Shown here in pieces: positions 13,666 to 24,819 of a stretch of DNA of 64,000 nt. The stretch's first letter is position 1; each line of letters starts with the position of its first letter. The DNA is taken from the NCBI GenBank assembly GCA_026260175.1, contig JAKCWW010000816.1, positions 25,477-89,476 on the forward strand, given 5' to 3'. This stretch comes from Reticulitermes lucifugus (lineage: Eukaryota; Arthropoda; Insecta; Blattodea; Rhinotermitidae). The notes beneath the pieces were generated by a model. That model saw only the letters and a program-made list of their open reading frames with translations. It ran no database searches and had not been told where the DNA came from. The translations under genes and the position numbers were made by a program.

Positions 13666-16600
13666 GTAAGTCAACAATTTAATTTGCTTTCACAAAATTC
13701 TTTTGTTTTTGTTGCAGACTTTATTATTATTAATATATGTTAGAGAACTGACCACTTGGACCTGGTTCGCACATTAAGAACGTGATAATGAAAATTTAGA
13801 ACTGATTTTGTAATGTTTTTACTTTACATAGACGTGGAAAAGGAAAGAAAATCATTCTAGTTTCTGCCAAATAGGAGCACAATGTTAACTGAGCATTGAA
13901 CTGAGCATTGGATTGCTGATCAGCTGGCATCCTGTTCCAAGTCTGACTGACAGTTGTTTGCTTCTTTGTACTCAAGCAATCATAATTGCATTGAATTGTA
14001 TTTCAGCAAAGCCTCACGTAATAATGCAGAAGGATGTTACTGTAGTGGAAGGAGAGAAGTTGACGCTGGAGTGTGTAGTGCGTGGCACACCACCTCCGAA
14101 CATTTCATGGACATTTGGCAAGTATCCATTTATTCGTTTCCGAGTGACAGCATGGCTGTGTGCCACTGTGTAAAATTAGCTTACATGTGGTTTAAACTTG
14201 TGTATTCTTGATGTTATAAATATTTGATAGCTGCAGTGCATAAATTTTAACTCTCTGAGTATTCAGCTGTAACCATAGCTCGGTCATTATAGTGACTGGG
14301 CCATGGTCTTTGTGACTGTAGAAGTACAGTTTGATTCCTGGTGGGGGCAGAGATTTAATGAAATATGGATTTCATTATTTATAGGATTGGTCCTCAGTGA
14401 AAGTTTAAATGTAGTTTTATTTTATTTATGTAATATGAAAAATGCGTATAATCCTAAGCCAGTAATTAAGTGCATATAAATAAAAATCTTATGATTTCAA
14501 CATAAGTTTGTAATAGAGGTTTCCATTCTTCTGCAATATGACACCATATCACTGGGTAATCAGTTCCCAGTGTTTTGAGACAGCATAATGGTCTCATATT
14601 CAAGGGTCTAAATCTTGGGCATTTCAACCCTTGAAGATGAGACCACTATGTTGGGGAACCGACTGCCCAGTGACGTAACATAATATCCCAGAAGAATGGA
14701 AACTTCAGCTGCATGACTGAAAACCTAAAATTTCACGACTTTGTTATAGTTTACTATGGTTGTAACATTTTCATAATGTGCAGAAGGTAGTTGATGGCCA
14801 TGCGTGGTTGCTCTTCTTGATTCACATAATGTGAAGTGTTTTCTGAGATTTCGGAATGGCTGATTTTTAATTAAGGATAAGTTAGAAATGGCAGTTTTGC
14901 AACAATAGGTCACTGTGTTTGAAGATGTGATACCTAACATGTACCATGGTATAGGCAGTGTTTCTATTTAAGTCTTTATACCTAGATATGCCAGTTACTT
15001 TCTTTAAATGGACATTTGTCAGTTATGCTGATGAAATTAGTAACTGCGTGGCACCAAGAAGGTGAGAACCAGTTTGTAATGAAAGAAGAATGTGAAAAGT
15101 GTTATGCAGGGGAAAAGTACTAGGGATCTTATCAGGACAAGTTATAAAATTATTTGTTTTAAAAGTTTTCCACTATGAAATAGTGTTGGTTGATAAGGTA
15201 AATGAAGCAGAAAGAGACATACAATCTTATCATCCTTGTTATCTCCTGATGTCTGTAATATTTGTAATTTGGACTCTGCATTTTAGAAGTTGACCCTGTT
15301 TACTGCCATTCTTTTCAAATGAAAGATAATGCATGCAGCAAGATAGGAGGAAGTGGAATTACTGTAGTTGCAGAAATCCTGCGATATTTCACTGGATCTG
15401 GGACAATGTCACTGCATGCTGTCATGATCACCTGTCAATATTCTGTTGTTTGCTACAGGTAGTTACAAAGAGACAGAAGAGTAATTCATGCCCTTTTATT
15501 TCTAGGATTGCATTCTTGTGGGGTGTGAACCAGTGTTGTTTTATAGATAGGTACCAACATTTCTGAAGAACATATTGACCCCATATTCAGGAGAGTTTGC
15601 TGTAAATGGAGGCAGCAGGTGCCTCGAGAACATTGTTGCCTATATACCAAACTGCATGTTTTTCCACAGTTTTGTAAAATGTATTTTAACCTTTAAAATT
15701 CTTGCAGGATAACATTTGCCACACTGTGGATTTGCAGTAAAAGTGATTTTAATCTCTGGCTACAGTATAATGTAAAGAAATGACATTAATCCTTTGGTGC
15801 CTAATGCCAGGTGTACTCATTGTGAAGTGTGATGCTCAGAATACCAAACATCAGGTATAGGTGATGGCCATTTAGTGGTTTTCTTATGCAACTATCATTT
15901 AAATTCTGGTCTGTTGTACATCACACTGTGCATTTAATTCTGGCACCAAAGGGTTAAAAATGAGGAACATAAGTAGCATTGTGTCTAAGGACACACTGCT
16001 TGGTACTCTATGCTCTCATTGTGACTGCACTTAGCCTATGGAAACAAGTCCCATAGATAGTTGGGATGATGGCACATAAAGGTAAAGTTCACCCTAGAAC
16101 AGGCCATGAAGGCCCAGAGGGGGAGTAAGGTATAGCTCTNNNNNNNNNNNNNNNNNNNNNNNNNNNNNNNNNNNNNNNNNNNNNNNNNNNNNNNNNNNNN
16201 NNNNNNNNNNNNNNNNNNNNNNNNNNNNNGGGCCGGTCTGGACTGGTGCTGAAAATCTCGCCCCCACTGGGATTCGATCCCCGGACCGTCCACCTCGTAG
16301 CGAGTCGCTATACCAACTACGCTATCCCGGCCCGGGATGATGGCACATACAGGCTTTATTTCCAACTGCTGCACAAAAATAACTTTTACACTCCTGCATG
16401 TTTCAGCTGTGTATTGTAGCCATCATCAGGGAGCCAATATTACCAAAGACATAAGCAGCGTCCTCTACGTCCGTAATGGTAATATACACACATTAGCTTT
16501 TTAGGCAACAGTTAATTGCTATATAGTATCACAAAAATCGTACAGATTAAAATACATGTATAGTATTAAAACATAAAATGTTAACATGTAAATGGCTGTC

Positions 16601-19600
16601 TCCAAACATCTTGCAGTATTAAATATCTCATGTTTTAGATGGCGTGGACACCCAGGCAGTGCAGAACAATCACTCATGGAGTAAACATCAGGTATCAAAA
16701 CATTGGGTCTCCACTCTGTCTAAAGCAGGAGATATTTAATACTGCAAGAAGTTGGGAGACAGCCGTTACATTTTAACATTTTATGTTTTAATACTATACA
16801 TGTATTTTAATCTGTACAATTTTAGTGATACTATATAGCAAGTAACTGTTGTGTAAAAAGCTGATGTGTGTATATTACCACTACTGACGTACAATACGCC
16901 GCTTATGTCTTTGTGATATTGGCTCCCTGATGAGGGTTGCAATACATAACCAAACCATGTAGGAACGTAAAAATTACTTTTGTGCAGTGGTTGGAAATAA
17001 AAACTTGTATGTGTAAGGCAACTACACAGTATGTGTGTAACACTGGGATGATGGCATTCTAGGCTTCCCCCCCATCTGCCTACTGCTTTGTTCTCTGCCA
17101 TCCTGCTGTACCAAAAATTCATATTGCTAGCAGAATTTATTACTACTAACATTCATGTGAATAAGTTGATGAGGCTGGAGGGGAATACAGAGGAGTATAT
17201 TGGACAGGCAAGCATAACTACTTGAAAGCAATGTGGGGGGGGGGATTAATCCATTAGAATTCCTTTTGCAGCTTCAGTATAATGTGAGAGTATTGAAGTA
17301 CATCAGAATCCTTTTAGCAATCACATTGTGGCAGCAATACCTTTTGCTGTGTTAATAAGAGATTATAGTGTCTCAGTTGCTGAGTCAGAAGTCCTAAAAT
17401 TTTGTGTGGTTGTCCATTTAAGTGCAGACCACAGCCATTGTTGCTTGAATATGTGTGTGACCACAATTCCACATGTGTCCCAGGCTGCTGCTGTTGCCAA
17501 ACGCAAGTTATATATTCAGCAAGCAGCGATCTTTGTGTAAACCTCAAATGTTTTAAATGATTAACATTGCCATTTTGTTTATCCTCAGGTAATGAAACTT
17601 ACTACAGTGGTCAAGGCCGTGTAATACTTAAACCACAGGGTGATGTTCCCAATGCATTATTCGTAATTGAGGAAGCAACGATGGAAGATCGTGGATCATA
17701 TAGTTGCACTGCAACAAATGCTAATAATTATACGGATAGTGCAACTGTATATGTTAGAGTTAAGGGTAAGAAGTGCAGCATACTAGAAGCATTTTGTTTG
17801 ATTTTCCATGTTGTTCTAAATTAATATTGTTGGAATGTGCATGTTATTTGAAGCAAGTAGCTATATGCATTTAACTGATCAATGAAATTTTATTAGTAGA
17901 TGAGTAAGAAGCATTAGTTTGAAATCCTAAGTAAGAGAAAGTTGATTCGACAAAACTGTGGAATGTTAAAGAATAGAGTTTCATTTTGACATATAATTAC
18001 TTCCCATTTTGTTCTGTGCCATTGTGTAGGATTGACATTCCTTTGTTATTTATATTGTGTAAACCTCATAACTGGTGTGTCAGACTTGTGTGTGTTTTTT
18101 GTGGAGAATGTTCGCTCTTGTGAAACATGTTTCATTTGGATGTGTCTTATTTTCTATATTTGGGAAGTACATGGTAGTATGTGTGCATATTAAGTCTTGA
18201 TCCCATAACCAGTTCTCTGGAATGTTGGTCTGAAGGTCTCACACCACTCAGACAATAACCCAGTATTGTACTGTATCTGAGCCATTTAAATACAGATGAC
18301 TTCACATTAACTTTCTTCTGCTAATACTGATTTTGTCTTAGCTACATACTCATCCCATTGTAGCCTCCAGGATTTCCCTGTCTCGGTGTTGTCAGAATAA
18401 TGAAATGTGTAAAACTGCAACAAGAAGAATGAAAAATTCATACAAAATTTTGCTGGGGAAACCTCTTGGAAAATGGACACAATAACATTAAGATGGATGT
18501 TACATAACTAGGTTGAGTGGATGGGAATTGGCAGGATCATGTCTGTTGGTATTAGTTTGTTGAATGTTTGTGTCCTGCTACCAGAGGGGTTGAATTCACT
18601 TCCGTCGTTCTCCAGTTTGTCTCTCAAAATTATGATATTGTACTAGTTTAACAGAGTATAGATAGAATTTTAACAGAACCATACTAAGGTAACATTTACA
18701 GAGGAACAGTAGTTGAGAAGCAACAATTTTCTTCCTTTGGAACTAGAATGAAAATGAGGTCTAAAGTTTTCCTTGTGGTGAATATTAACCTTTGGGGCCA
18801 GAATTACTTGCAGGGTGCACTCTGCAAAAGCTAGGAATTTAAATGGCCACCATTACTTTGCATGTTCCTGGCATTGTCATTATTTGACTAAGGGCATTTT
18901 AGCTGCAGATAACATACCAATGGTAGTTGACATTTTGGTGTTAAAGGGTTAATAGTATGGCCTTCTAAAATGTGACATATGGTTTGGTTGGTAGACAAAA
19001 CCACATTCCCTAAAACCAAAAAAAAACATCAGGTTATGATGAAATAACAAGGAAAATCTTAAAAACTTGTGCATCTCTCGTTAGTTGCCCATTAAGTTAC
19101 ATTTATAATCACGCGTGGCATACAGGTATTTTTCCTGACCGTCTTAAAATTGCAGTAGTAAAACCACTTTATAAGAAGGAGACAAAATTAGTATGACAAA
19201 TTATAGGCCTATTTCATTATCAACTGTTTTTTCTAAGGTATTTGAGGAAGCTATGCATGGTAGATAAAGCCAGCATCTGCATACTAACAACATACTGGTC
19301 ACAGAACATCATGGATATAGGAAAGGGATATCTACTAAAAATTCTGCCTTCAGACTAACAGATAGTGTATTTAAATCTATTAACCAAAAAATATGTTGTT
19401 GGAAGAATTTTCTGTGATTTGGCAAAGGCTGTTGTTTGTGTAAATCATAAAATTTTGTTAGCTAAATTACACTTCCATGGAATTTGAGAAGTATCTGCAG
19501 ATTGGTTCAGGTCCTATTGAACTACAAGAAGACAGAACGTTGAAGTAAAATCACCTAATACAACTCAAAACCTTTTCTTTGGCTGGAGTACATTGAAACA

Positions 19601-22600
19601 TGCAGTTTCCCAAGGATCATTCAAGGGTCTCTGTTGTTCATAATATATATAAATGATCTTCCCATGAGAATAAATTCTGTATCAGAACCAGTATTATTTG
19701 CTGATGACACTAGGGTCATAATTTCAAGCAGGAATTTCAAAGATTTCTGTTCAATGTCAGACTTAAGTCTTTCCCATGTGGTTAAATGGTTTGCTGCTAG
19801 TAAGTTAGTCCTATGACTAGATAAAACAAATATAATGAAATTTATAACAAATAATTCATCACATTCGGCATTACGTATTGGTTATAAACAGAAATATATA
19901 GAAGATACAGTAAATACAAAATTTCTAGCTTTACAAATTGATAACCACCTAAATTGGAAAACCATAGTGAATAAATGATTCCTAAGTTAAGTGGAGCATG
20001 TTATGCCATTAGGTCGGTGGTCCATGTCAGTAACATTAACACTCTCAAACCAATTTACTATGCATACTTTCATTCTGTTATAAAATATGGAGTAATTGTT
20101 TGGGGTAACTCTTCAAACAGTGTGAAGAATTTCACTTTATAAAAGAAAATTGTCAGAATTATGGCTGGTGCACAACCCAGAACTTCATGTAGAAGTCTAT
20201 TTAAACAATTAGAGATTTTACCTGTTCCATGCCAATATGTACTTTCATTAATGAACTTCATTGTCAGTAATCAAGAAATTTTTCAAACAAATTCATCTAT
20301 ACACAATATTAATACAAGGAATAAGCACCATCTTCATAGACCAAATGCCAACCTATCTTGTTTTTAAAAAATTCCGTTCTATGCTGGCATCAAAATTTTT
20401 AATAGTTTGCCACATAATCTGACAATTCTTAAGAATGAAAAGGCAAAATTTAAAGTAGCATTAAGAAAATACCTAAATACACACTCCTTTTACTCTGTAG
20501 ATGAATTTTTTATGTGTAAAGATGATCTATAATACTGTTTTATAAAATGTTTCTAGTATTTTACACTGTAAAAATTTTGTATGTGTATTTATGACTTTTT
20601 CCACATCCAGTTGTCTTTGTAACATTCATATGGATCCAGGGAATATATGTGTATATATGTATGTATAGTATCACATGCAAGAATATTGTAATCCAAGCAG
20701 TAAGAATGTTTATAATTAAAAGTAAGGAATAAAACTGAATCATTTGGTTCAGTTATAATACTGTATTTAGTACTGTTTGGTCTGTTACAGATAAGCTAGC
20801 TGCCCTTTGGCCATTCCTTGGCATTTGTGCTGAAGTGTTTGTACTCTGTGCTATTATCTTGATCTATGAGAAGAAACGCAACAAGACAGAATTGGAAGAA
20901 AGTGACACAGATAACAGTCCTGAAACGTAAGTGATCCGGTGTATGGTCAAGTTGAACTCAGCATGGATTGTCAGTGCTGGGTTTATATGCTATTGATTTA
21001 CATCCTTACTTTAAGCATAGTGCAACATTGTCACAGATAGCCATTGTCAGAGAAGTAAGAAGGTGCTTTTGGATTGATACCTCAAATGAGACAGACTTTC
21101 ATTTATGATGAACACATTATAATGTAAGAGTTTAGTGCAGAAAGAAGCTTCTTACAATAAAACAGGGCAGTCATAGTTTGGACAGTTAAATCACCTGGTC
21201 TGAGTCCTAAGGTGGAATGAATCTGGGTCATGCCCAGGCCTCGAAACTCAGCAGGGCCCCTTCTGTCTTCAGGCAGCACAAATATAAATGTAAGAGTAAT
21301 TAATTTCGTTGTAAAGACAAATTATAAAGGTAAGAAATGTATAAAAATAAAAAATTAAGCAATCAAAATTTATGCTATTTAGCTTCCCATTTGTGATATA
21401 TGTTCTCAGTTTTGTAGCTGTCCACTTCTTCTATAATCATGGTTGATGGGTAGAATGAAGGGGTGTACAGGAGAACCATCTCTTAAGATGCACCCGGGGC
21501 TTCAGAAACACTGTTGTGTTGTGTTAAATACAGATTTAGTTAGTGCTGCTGTTATGTCTGACATCTGGCTATTTAATGTACATCCTGATTTTGTAATAAA
21601 ACACACAAATCATGCTAGTGTAAAACTCCATTGAAAATTAACTGGGGAATCATATATTTCATATCTTTAGTCTTATCTCTCTCTCTCTCTCTTAATGTGG
21701 AAGAAGTTAAAAGTGAACAAAATGGGCAGTGTATGAATAATGTAACATTGTGGGACATTTGCGTGCGCATTGTTGCTGTGAAAAGGCAACAGTGAGTTCC
21801 CTTTTAATGTTGAGGTGAATGTCACTGTTAACAGTGTAAATATTGAAAGCATTGGCATGGAAATGCAGCGGTGCATTCTCTTTAGTATTGTTTTGAGTCA
21901 TTAAATATTTATACCCTTGTACCTCCTCGGCTCTCATAAAAGAGTAGTAACATTTGGCTCGAAGAGATTGATTTTATGCTGTCGCTGTGTCACTGTCAAT
22001 GTTATAAACATGCTTATGTCCTCATTTGAAGTGCCCAATATGTCTGTCCAGTTTTAATCGAATTTGGAATTTCTTGATAAATTTTCGCAAAGTCACAGAT
22101 ATCAAATTTGACGCAAATCGGTCCAGAGGGAGCGCAGTTGATACGTGCGGACAGACAGATGGATATGATGAAGCTAGTAAGTGTGCTTTGTGACTTACGC
22201 GAACATACCTAAAATGTTTCTTGCTAGTAGTAGAAAAGCAGGTGTAAGTTCATACTTCTTTTTTAGTTATAAAAAGCAATGGAATTACATAATTATTGAT
22301 CAAAAGTACTGTTTCACTCTTAATGACTCATCTTTATTCTTAAAATGATTTTTGTTCACAATAGCTACATATTCTGGCTTTTTACTAAAGGCATTATCAG
22401 GATAAACCATTTTAAAAATGTAAAGATACAAAAGTAACTTTATATCACATATCAGTTCAATGTGCTAGTGAGATCTCACACCTTACAATGTGTGGGTGTT
22501 ATTGTTTTTTTTTAACCCATTCGTTTTGTTAGTGTTGTGTTTGTTACATTGTGTATATATATATAGATAAAAGTATGTAAAGTTCATAAAATCTTTTAAA

Positions 22601-24747
22601 ACTTTTTAACGTCTTATTTGTTTTTTAATATAACTTCCCTTACTGTTTATTTTCTCTGGTATAATTATTGTTAATCCTGTCTCAATGTGTGTTGTTGTTG
22701 TTATGTGTGTTTTTATTTTTTCCTAGCATTGTCATGTATGAGGTATGTCCAAGTTATACTGGTAGTTGATTTTGTTAAACTGATTTTCGTTTTTTGAAGG
22801 AGAGTGCTTAATCACTGTATGTATGATACAGTGTAACAAACATAACATTAACAAAACCACAGGGCTGAACAAGAAACACTAAGATATAATAAACTGTTGT
22901 AAGGTGTGAGATCTCACTACCACGTTCAATTGATATGTAGTATCAGGTTACTTTTATATCTTTACATTTTTATAAATGTTTATCCTGATGATGGCTTTAG
23001 TAAAAAGCTGAAAGAGGTAGTAGTTATTGTAAACAGAAAGGAATTTGTTTGCTAATAGAAGTTGTGTTGACTGAGAGAAAAAGTACTTTTGATTTGTATT
23101 GTAAAACACAACACAATGCCACACACCAAGATTACATCATTATCCTTGAGGTCCATTTCAAATACAGAACTGCCAACTGTGTTAGTGTGTAAAAAATGAC
23201 AACATACACACACATAAATACATACATAGTCATACACCATTCCGTATTACAAATGCATAAACACGTAACACACACACGCACACACAGATATACATACATA
23301 GTCATACACCATTCCATATTACAAATGCATAAACACGTAACACACACATGCACACACAGATATACATACATTGTCTCCTGAAGAATAAGATTTTCAATGC
23401 ACCAGTGAACAGAAAATTCTTGAGGGGGTAAATGTCTTGTAAGGAAAACGTGAAAATTATGTTCATTTTTGGATCCACTTTTGTATTTTGATCACAACCA
23501 ATTACTTCAAAATAGTGTTCTTTTATCACTGTCCTGACTACTGCAGCTGTCATGGGAAGTCCCATTGGATACAGGCTTACTATGTGATTAAGCTGCCATG
23601 CATCTTTTGATGATTAAAGACGCTGTACTTCGATTTTATAGATCACAAATGTATATTATCAGGGCAATTTATGTATATAAGTCACTTTAGCACTAATGAA
23701 GAATTCATAAAATACAAGACATGGTGGATCACCTAAAAATACACATGACTAGTCACATGTTTTTGGTACAAGTGCACTTTCTTCATTTCCCTCCCACTCA
23801 GCTCTCTCACTACACAGTCTTCAATGCTCATTAAGTCACAGCACATTATCATCTGCTGCAACAAATCTTAAAAACTCAGAAATGGAGAGGGGGAAGGTCA
23901 CATGCAAGTGAAGTGTTTTGCAATCTGTTATCAACTACAATACAGTTTGGCCATCAAGAAATGAATAGTCTGTAAAGCCTTCTAAATGTCTTAAATGGGA
24001 GATTTTTGTATAAAAATACAAAGCAAAGCAGGAAAACACTTTACACAAGAACTTTATATCCAGGAAGATTTAACATTATCCATGGGACTTTTGTGACACT
24101 TCAAAAATCCAGTGCCTTACAAAGTAAAACGTATCTGGGAATTTCCTATTCATTAAACTGTGTGTGTGCGTGTGTGTGCGTGCGTGTGTGTGTGTGTGCA
24201 TTGAAAAACTTATTGTTCAGGAGACAATGTATGTATATCTGTGTGTGCATGTATGTGTTTACATGTATTTTAAAATATATAAATATGCAGTCATTAACCT
24301 CTAATGAGGTGGTCACCTTACAAGTACACATCCTGTATTTGTACACATGTATATTCCAGCATCTGTAGCATGTTTTCAATTCTGTCATCACATTGCTTTG
24401 AATGTCTCCTCATAGTAAGATCCTACCAAGGATATTCATAATTTCAAGAACAGAGATGTACACCTGAGGGCCATATCATGTGAATATTGCGGACTGATGC
24501 CCCAACATTTGCGTTTATTGTTTTGATGAAATATTTATTTTCTGAAAATGCCAGTGGGTACATGCAAAACATGTACTTATGTTTCAAGTGTGTATATGTC
24601 CATATCCAGAAGTTGCTTCTTCTTGTCATTAATTATCAACAGTGTGTATGTACTTGATTGTTGTTATTGTGCTGCTACTGTTGTGCTTTGTTTTGCAGGA
24701 AGAACACACCTGACCATGGCAAAGATTCTGTTAGACAGAGGAAATGA
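13387..24747 (+). CDS. Bsg: Basigin (Ig-superfamily cell-surface glycoprotein), 5' end missing; five exons
   Basis: Exons 13387-13665, 14007-14117, 17589-17765, 20791-20926 and 24699-24747 join in phase to 249 codons plus stop. The first two bases of the first exon complete a split codon. Seen: Ig domain 1 (IQCNTTE to NYSCRIF cysteines), Ig domain 2 split over exons 2 and 3 (LECVVRG to SYSCTAT), a helix LAALWPFLGICAEVFVLC with a buried Glu, then a basic tail (EKKRNKTELEE) ending PDHGKDSVRQRK. N-glycosylation sequons include NTT, NIT, NYS, NIS, NET and NYT. Known for the family: a plasma-membrane glycoprotein that chaperones monocarboxylate transporters and, in flies, acts in eye, vascular-like and synaptic architecture. 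Anomalies: a GC-AG intron after exon 2 and no visible signal-peptide exon. The 3-kb intron 3 contains a LINE corpse. The helix with Glu and the tail make basigin much more likely than other Ig proteins. Confidence 0.93.
14007..14117 (+). CDS. Bsg: Bsg coding exon B (first half of Ig domain 2), GC donor
   Basis: Acceptor TATTTCAG. It encodes AKPHVIMQKDVTVVEGEKLT, LECVVRG and NISWTF. The only donor that keeps phase with exon C is TTTG|GCAAGT at 14118, a GC-AG intron. The nearby GT in AAGTATCC would put a TAA directly after the junction. Confidence 0.88.
14270..14385 (+). repeat. tRNA-derived SINE-like fragment in a Bsg intron
   Basis: CATAGCTCGGTCATTATAGT resembles an A box, and AGTTTGATTCCTGGTGG resembles a B box at tRNA-like spacing. 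Decayed, and no second copy was recognised here. Confidence 0.4.
14519..14702. mobile_element. Short palindromic foldback MITE
   Basis: Left arm about 14519-14607 (starts TTTCCATTCTTCTG, ends CTCATATTCAAGGGT) pairs with right arm about 14626-14702 (AACCCTTGAAGATGAGACC to CCCAGAAGAATGGAAA). The loop is about 18 bp. Arms are about 80 bp with several mismatches and small indels. The ends TTCTTCTG and CAGAAGAA resemble the ends of the other short foldbacks in this window. Confidence 0.7.
15510..15655. mobile_element. Foldback MITE, GGAGGCAGCAG family
   Basis: GGGTGTGAACCAGTGTTG.. TAGATAGGTACCAACATTTC on the left, GGAGGCAGCAGGTGCC and ..TTGTTGCCTATATACCAAAC on the right. The order and core match the copies at 26985, 30125, 41168, 45380, 51290 and 52600. 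Confidence 0.6.
16079..16333 (-). mobile_element. tRNA-derived SINE with an internal N gap, inserted in a foldback element
   Basis: The minus strand begins GGCCGGGATAGCGTAGTTGG (A box), then GGTCCGGGGATCGAATCCCA (B box), with the translation RDSVVGIATRYEVDGPGIES familiar from insect SINE-derived models. The flanks carry the direct repeat GGGATGATGGCACATA at 16063-16078 and 16334-16349, a 16-bp target-site duplication. The middle is 90 Ns (16140-16229), so the body is incomplete. It is a SINE and not a tRNA gene: no acceptor-stem closure is visible and a non-tRNA body follows. Confidence 0.85.
16140..16229. other. Assembly gap (90 N)
   Basis: A run of Ns inside the SINE body; repeat-induced assembly break. 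Confidence 0.98.
16344..17013. mobile_element. Large foldback element, ~310-bp inverted arms, ~50-bp loop
   Basis: Left arm 16344-16653 is complementary to right arm 16705-17013. Examples: CACATACAGGCTTTATTTCC versus GGAAATAAAAACTTGTATGTG; ATCAGGGAGCCAATAT versus ATATTGGCTCCCTGATGAG; ATACATGTATAGTATTAAAA versus its reverse complement near 16790. Arms differ by scattered substitutions. No coding capacity. Its left tip was hit by the SINE at 16079-16333. Confidence 0.88.
17589..17765 (+). CDS. Bsg: Bsg coding exon C (second half of Ig domain 2)
   Basis: Acceptor TTATCCTCAG, donor GTAAGA; phase 1 at both ends. It encodes GNETYYSGQGRVILKPQG to VRVK, with the strand-F motif DRGSYSC paired to the cysteine of exon B. 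Confidence 0.92.
19020..20540 (+). pseudogene. Dead non-LTR retrotransposon (reverse-transcriptase ORF remnant)
   Basis: A broken + strand reading shows reverse-transcriptase landmarks in order: YNHAWHTGIFPDRLKIAVV and KPLYKK, NYRPISLST, HGYRKGIST, a FIIYINDLP stretch and the catalytic FADDT box (about 19696-19710). A C-terminal tail follows (NINTRNKHHLHRPNANLSCF, IFNSLPHNL, FKVALRKYLN). Multiple stops and frameshifts are present, so it cannot encode an active enzyme. The layout fits a Jockey/CR1-like LINE, 5'-truncated. It sits in the Bsg intron between exons C and D. Confidence 0.88.
20791..20926 (+). CDS. Bsg: Bsg coding exon D (transmembrane helix and start of tail)
   Basis: Acceptor TCTGTTACAG, donor GTAAGT. 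It encodes DKLAALWPFLGICAEVF and VLCAIILIYEKKRNK, then LEESDTDNSPE. The Glu in the membrane helix is a basigin-family hallmark. It ends two bases into a codon. Confidence 0.94.
21675..21692. repeat. (CT)n microsatellite
   Basis: About nine CT dinucleotides. Confidence 0.85.
21960..22200 (+). repeat. Dispersed repeat with GCGGACAGACAGA motif
   Basis: CpG-bearing segment (AAATCGGTCCAGAGGGAGCG, then GATACGTGCGGACAGACAGA) unlike the surrounding AT-rich intron. This type of ending is common in insect interspersed repeats. No second full copy was found in the window. Confidence 0.4.
22352..23035. mobile_element. Foldback element, ~137-bp inverted arms
   Basis: Left arm 22352-22488 (GCTTTTTACTAAAGGCATTA.. 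GAGATCTCACACCTTACAA) is complementary to right arm 22897-23035 (TTGTAAGGTGTGAGATCTC.. CTTTAGTAAAAAGC). About 400 bp of AT-rich sequence lies between them with no ORF. It lies in the last Bsg intron. The arms include the ATCAGGATAAAC / ATCCTGATGATGG motif that also appears in the other long foldbacks. Confidence 0.85.
23221..23364. repeat. 72-bp tandem duplication
   Basis: Two near-identical copies (23221-23292, 23293-23364) of a 72-bp unit starting CATACATAGTCATACACC and containing AAATGCATAAACACGTAACA; the first copy has CCGTATT where the second has CCATATT. A third start (CATACATTG) follows. Confidence 0.92.
23341..24258. repeat. ~60-bp inverted repeat pair flanking ~800 bp
   Basis: 23341-23402 (CACACATGCACACACAGATA, TACATACATTGTCTCCTGAA, then AATAAG-TTTTCAATGCAC) is nearly perfectly complementary to 24196-24258. 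The right copy lies next to a (TG)n run at 24162-24199. It may be a transposon with terminal inverted repeats, or an inverted duplication; no transposase was seen between. Confidence 0.75.
24162..24199. repeat. (TG)n/(CG) microsatellite
   Basis: Mixed TG repeat with interspersed GCG units. Confidence 0.85.
24699..24747 (+). CDS. Bsg: Bsg terminal coding exon E (cytoplasmic tail)
   Basis: Acceptor TTTTGCAG. The first base completes a Thr codon, then KNTPDHGKDSVRQRK and TGA. Another reading frame here is open for longer, but it does not join exon D in phase. Confidence 0.9.
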
Positions 24748-24819
24748 ATTCAAGTGTCTATGCTAAAGGAAATGAAATAAACTGTTGGCTTCTTTGTTAA
24801 TTTTTTATCTTGAAATAAA
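24748..24819 (+). terminator. Bsg 3' UTR start with two candidate polyadenylation signals
   Basis: AATAAA hexamers lie at about 24776 and at 24814-24819, within 75 bp of the stop codon. A longer 3' UTR cannot be excluded from sequence alone. Confidence 0.5.

Noticed and set aside
16230-16333. Possible tRNA gene on the minus strand
   Set aside because: A and B boxes are present, but there is no acceptor stem closure and it is flanked by a 16-bp target duplication with a non-tRNA body; it is a SINE head.
23196-23381. THTRTHRYTYIVIHHS-type repetitive peptide frames on both strands
   Set aside because: Translations of the 72-bp CA-rich tandem repeat, not a protein.
24548-24766. Longer reading frame overlapping the last Bsg exon
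   Set aside because: It is out of phase with exon D. The phase-correct frame gives the basigin tail PDHGKDSVRQRK and a stop at 24747.
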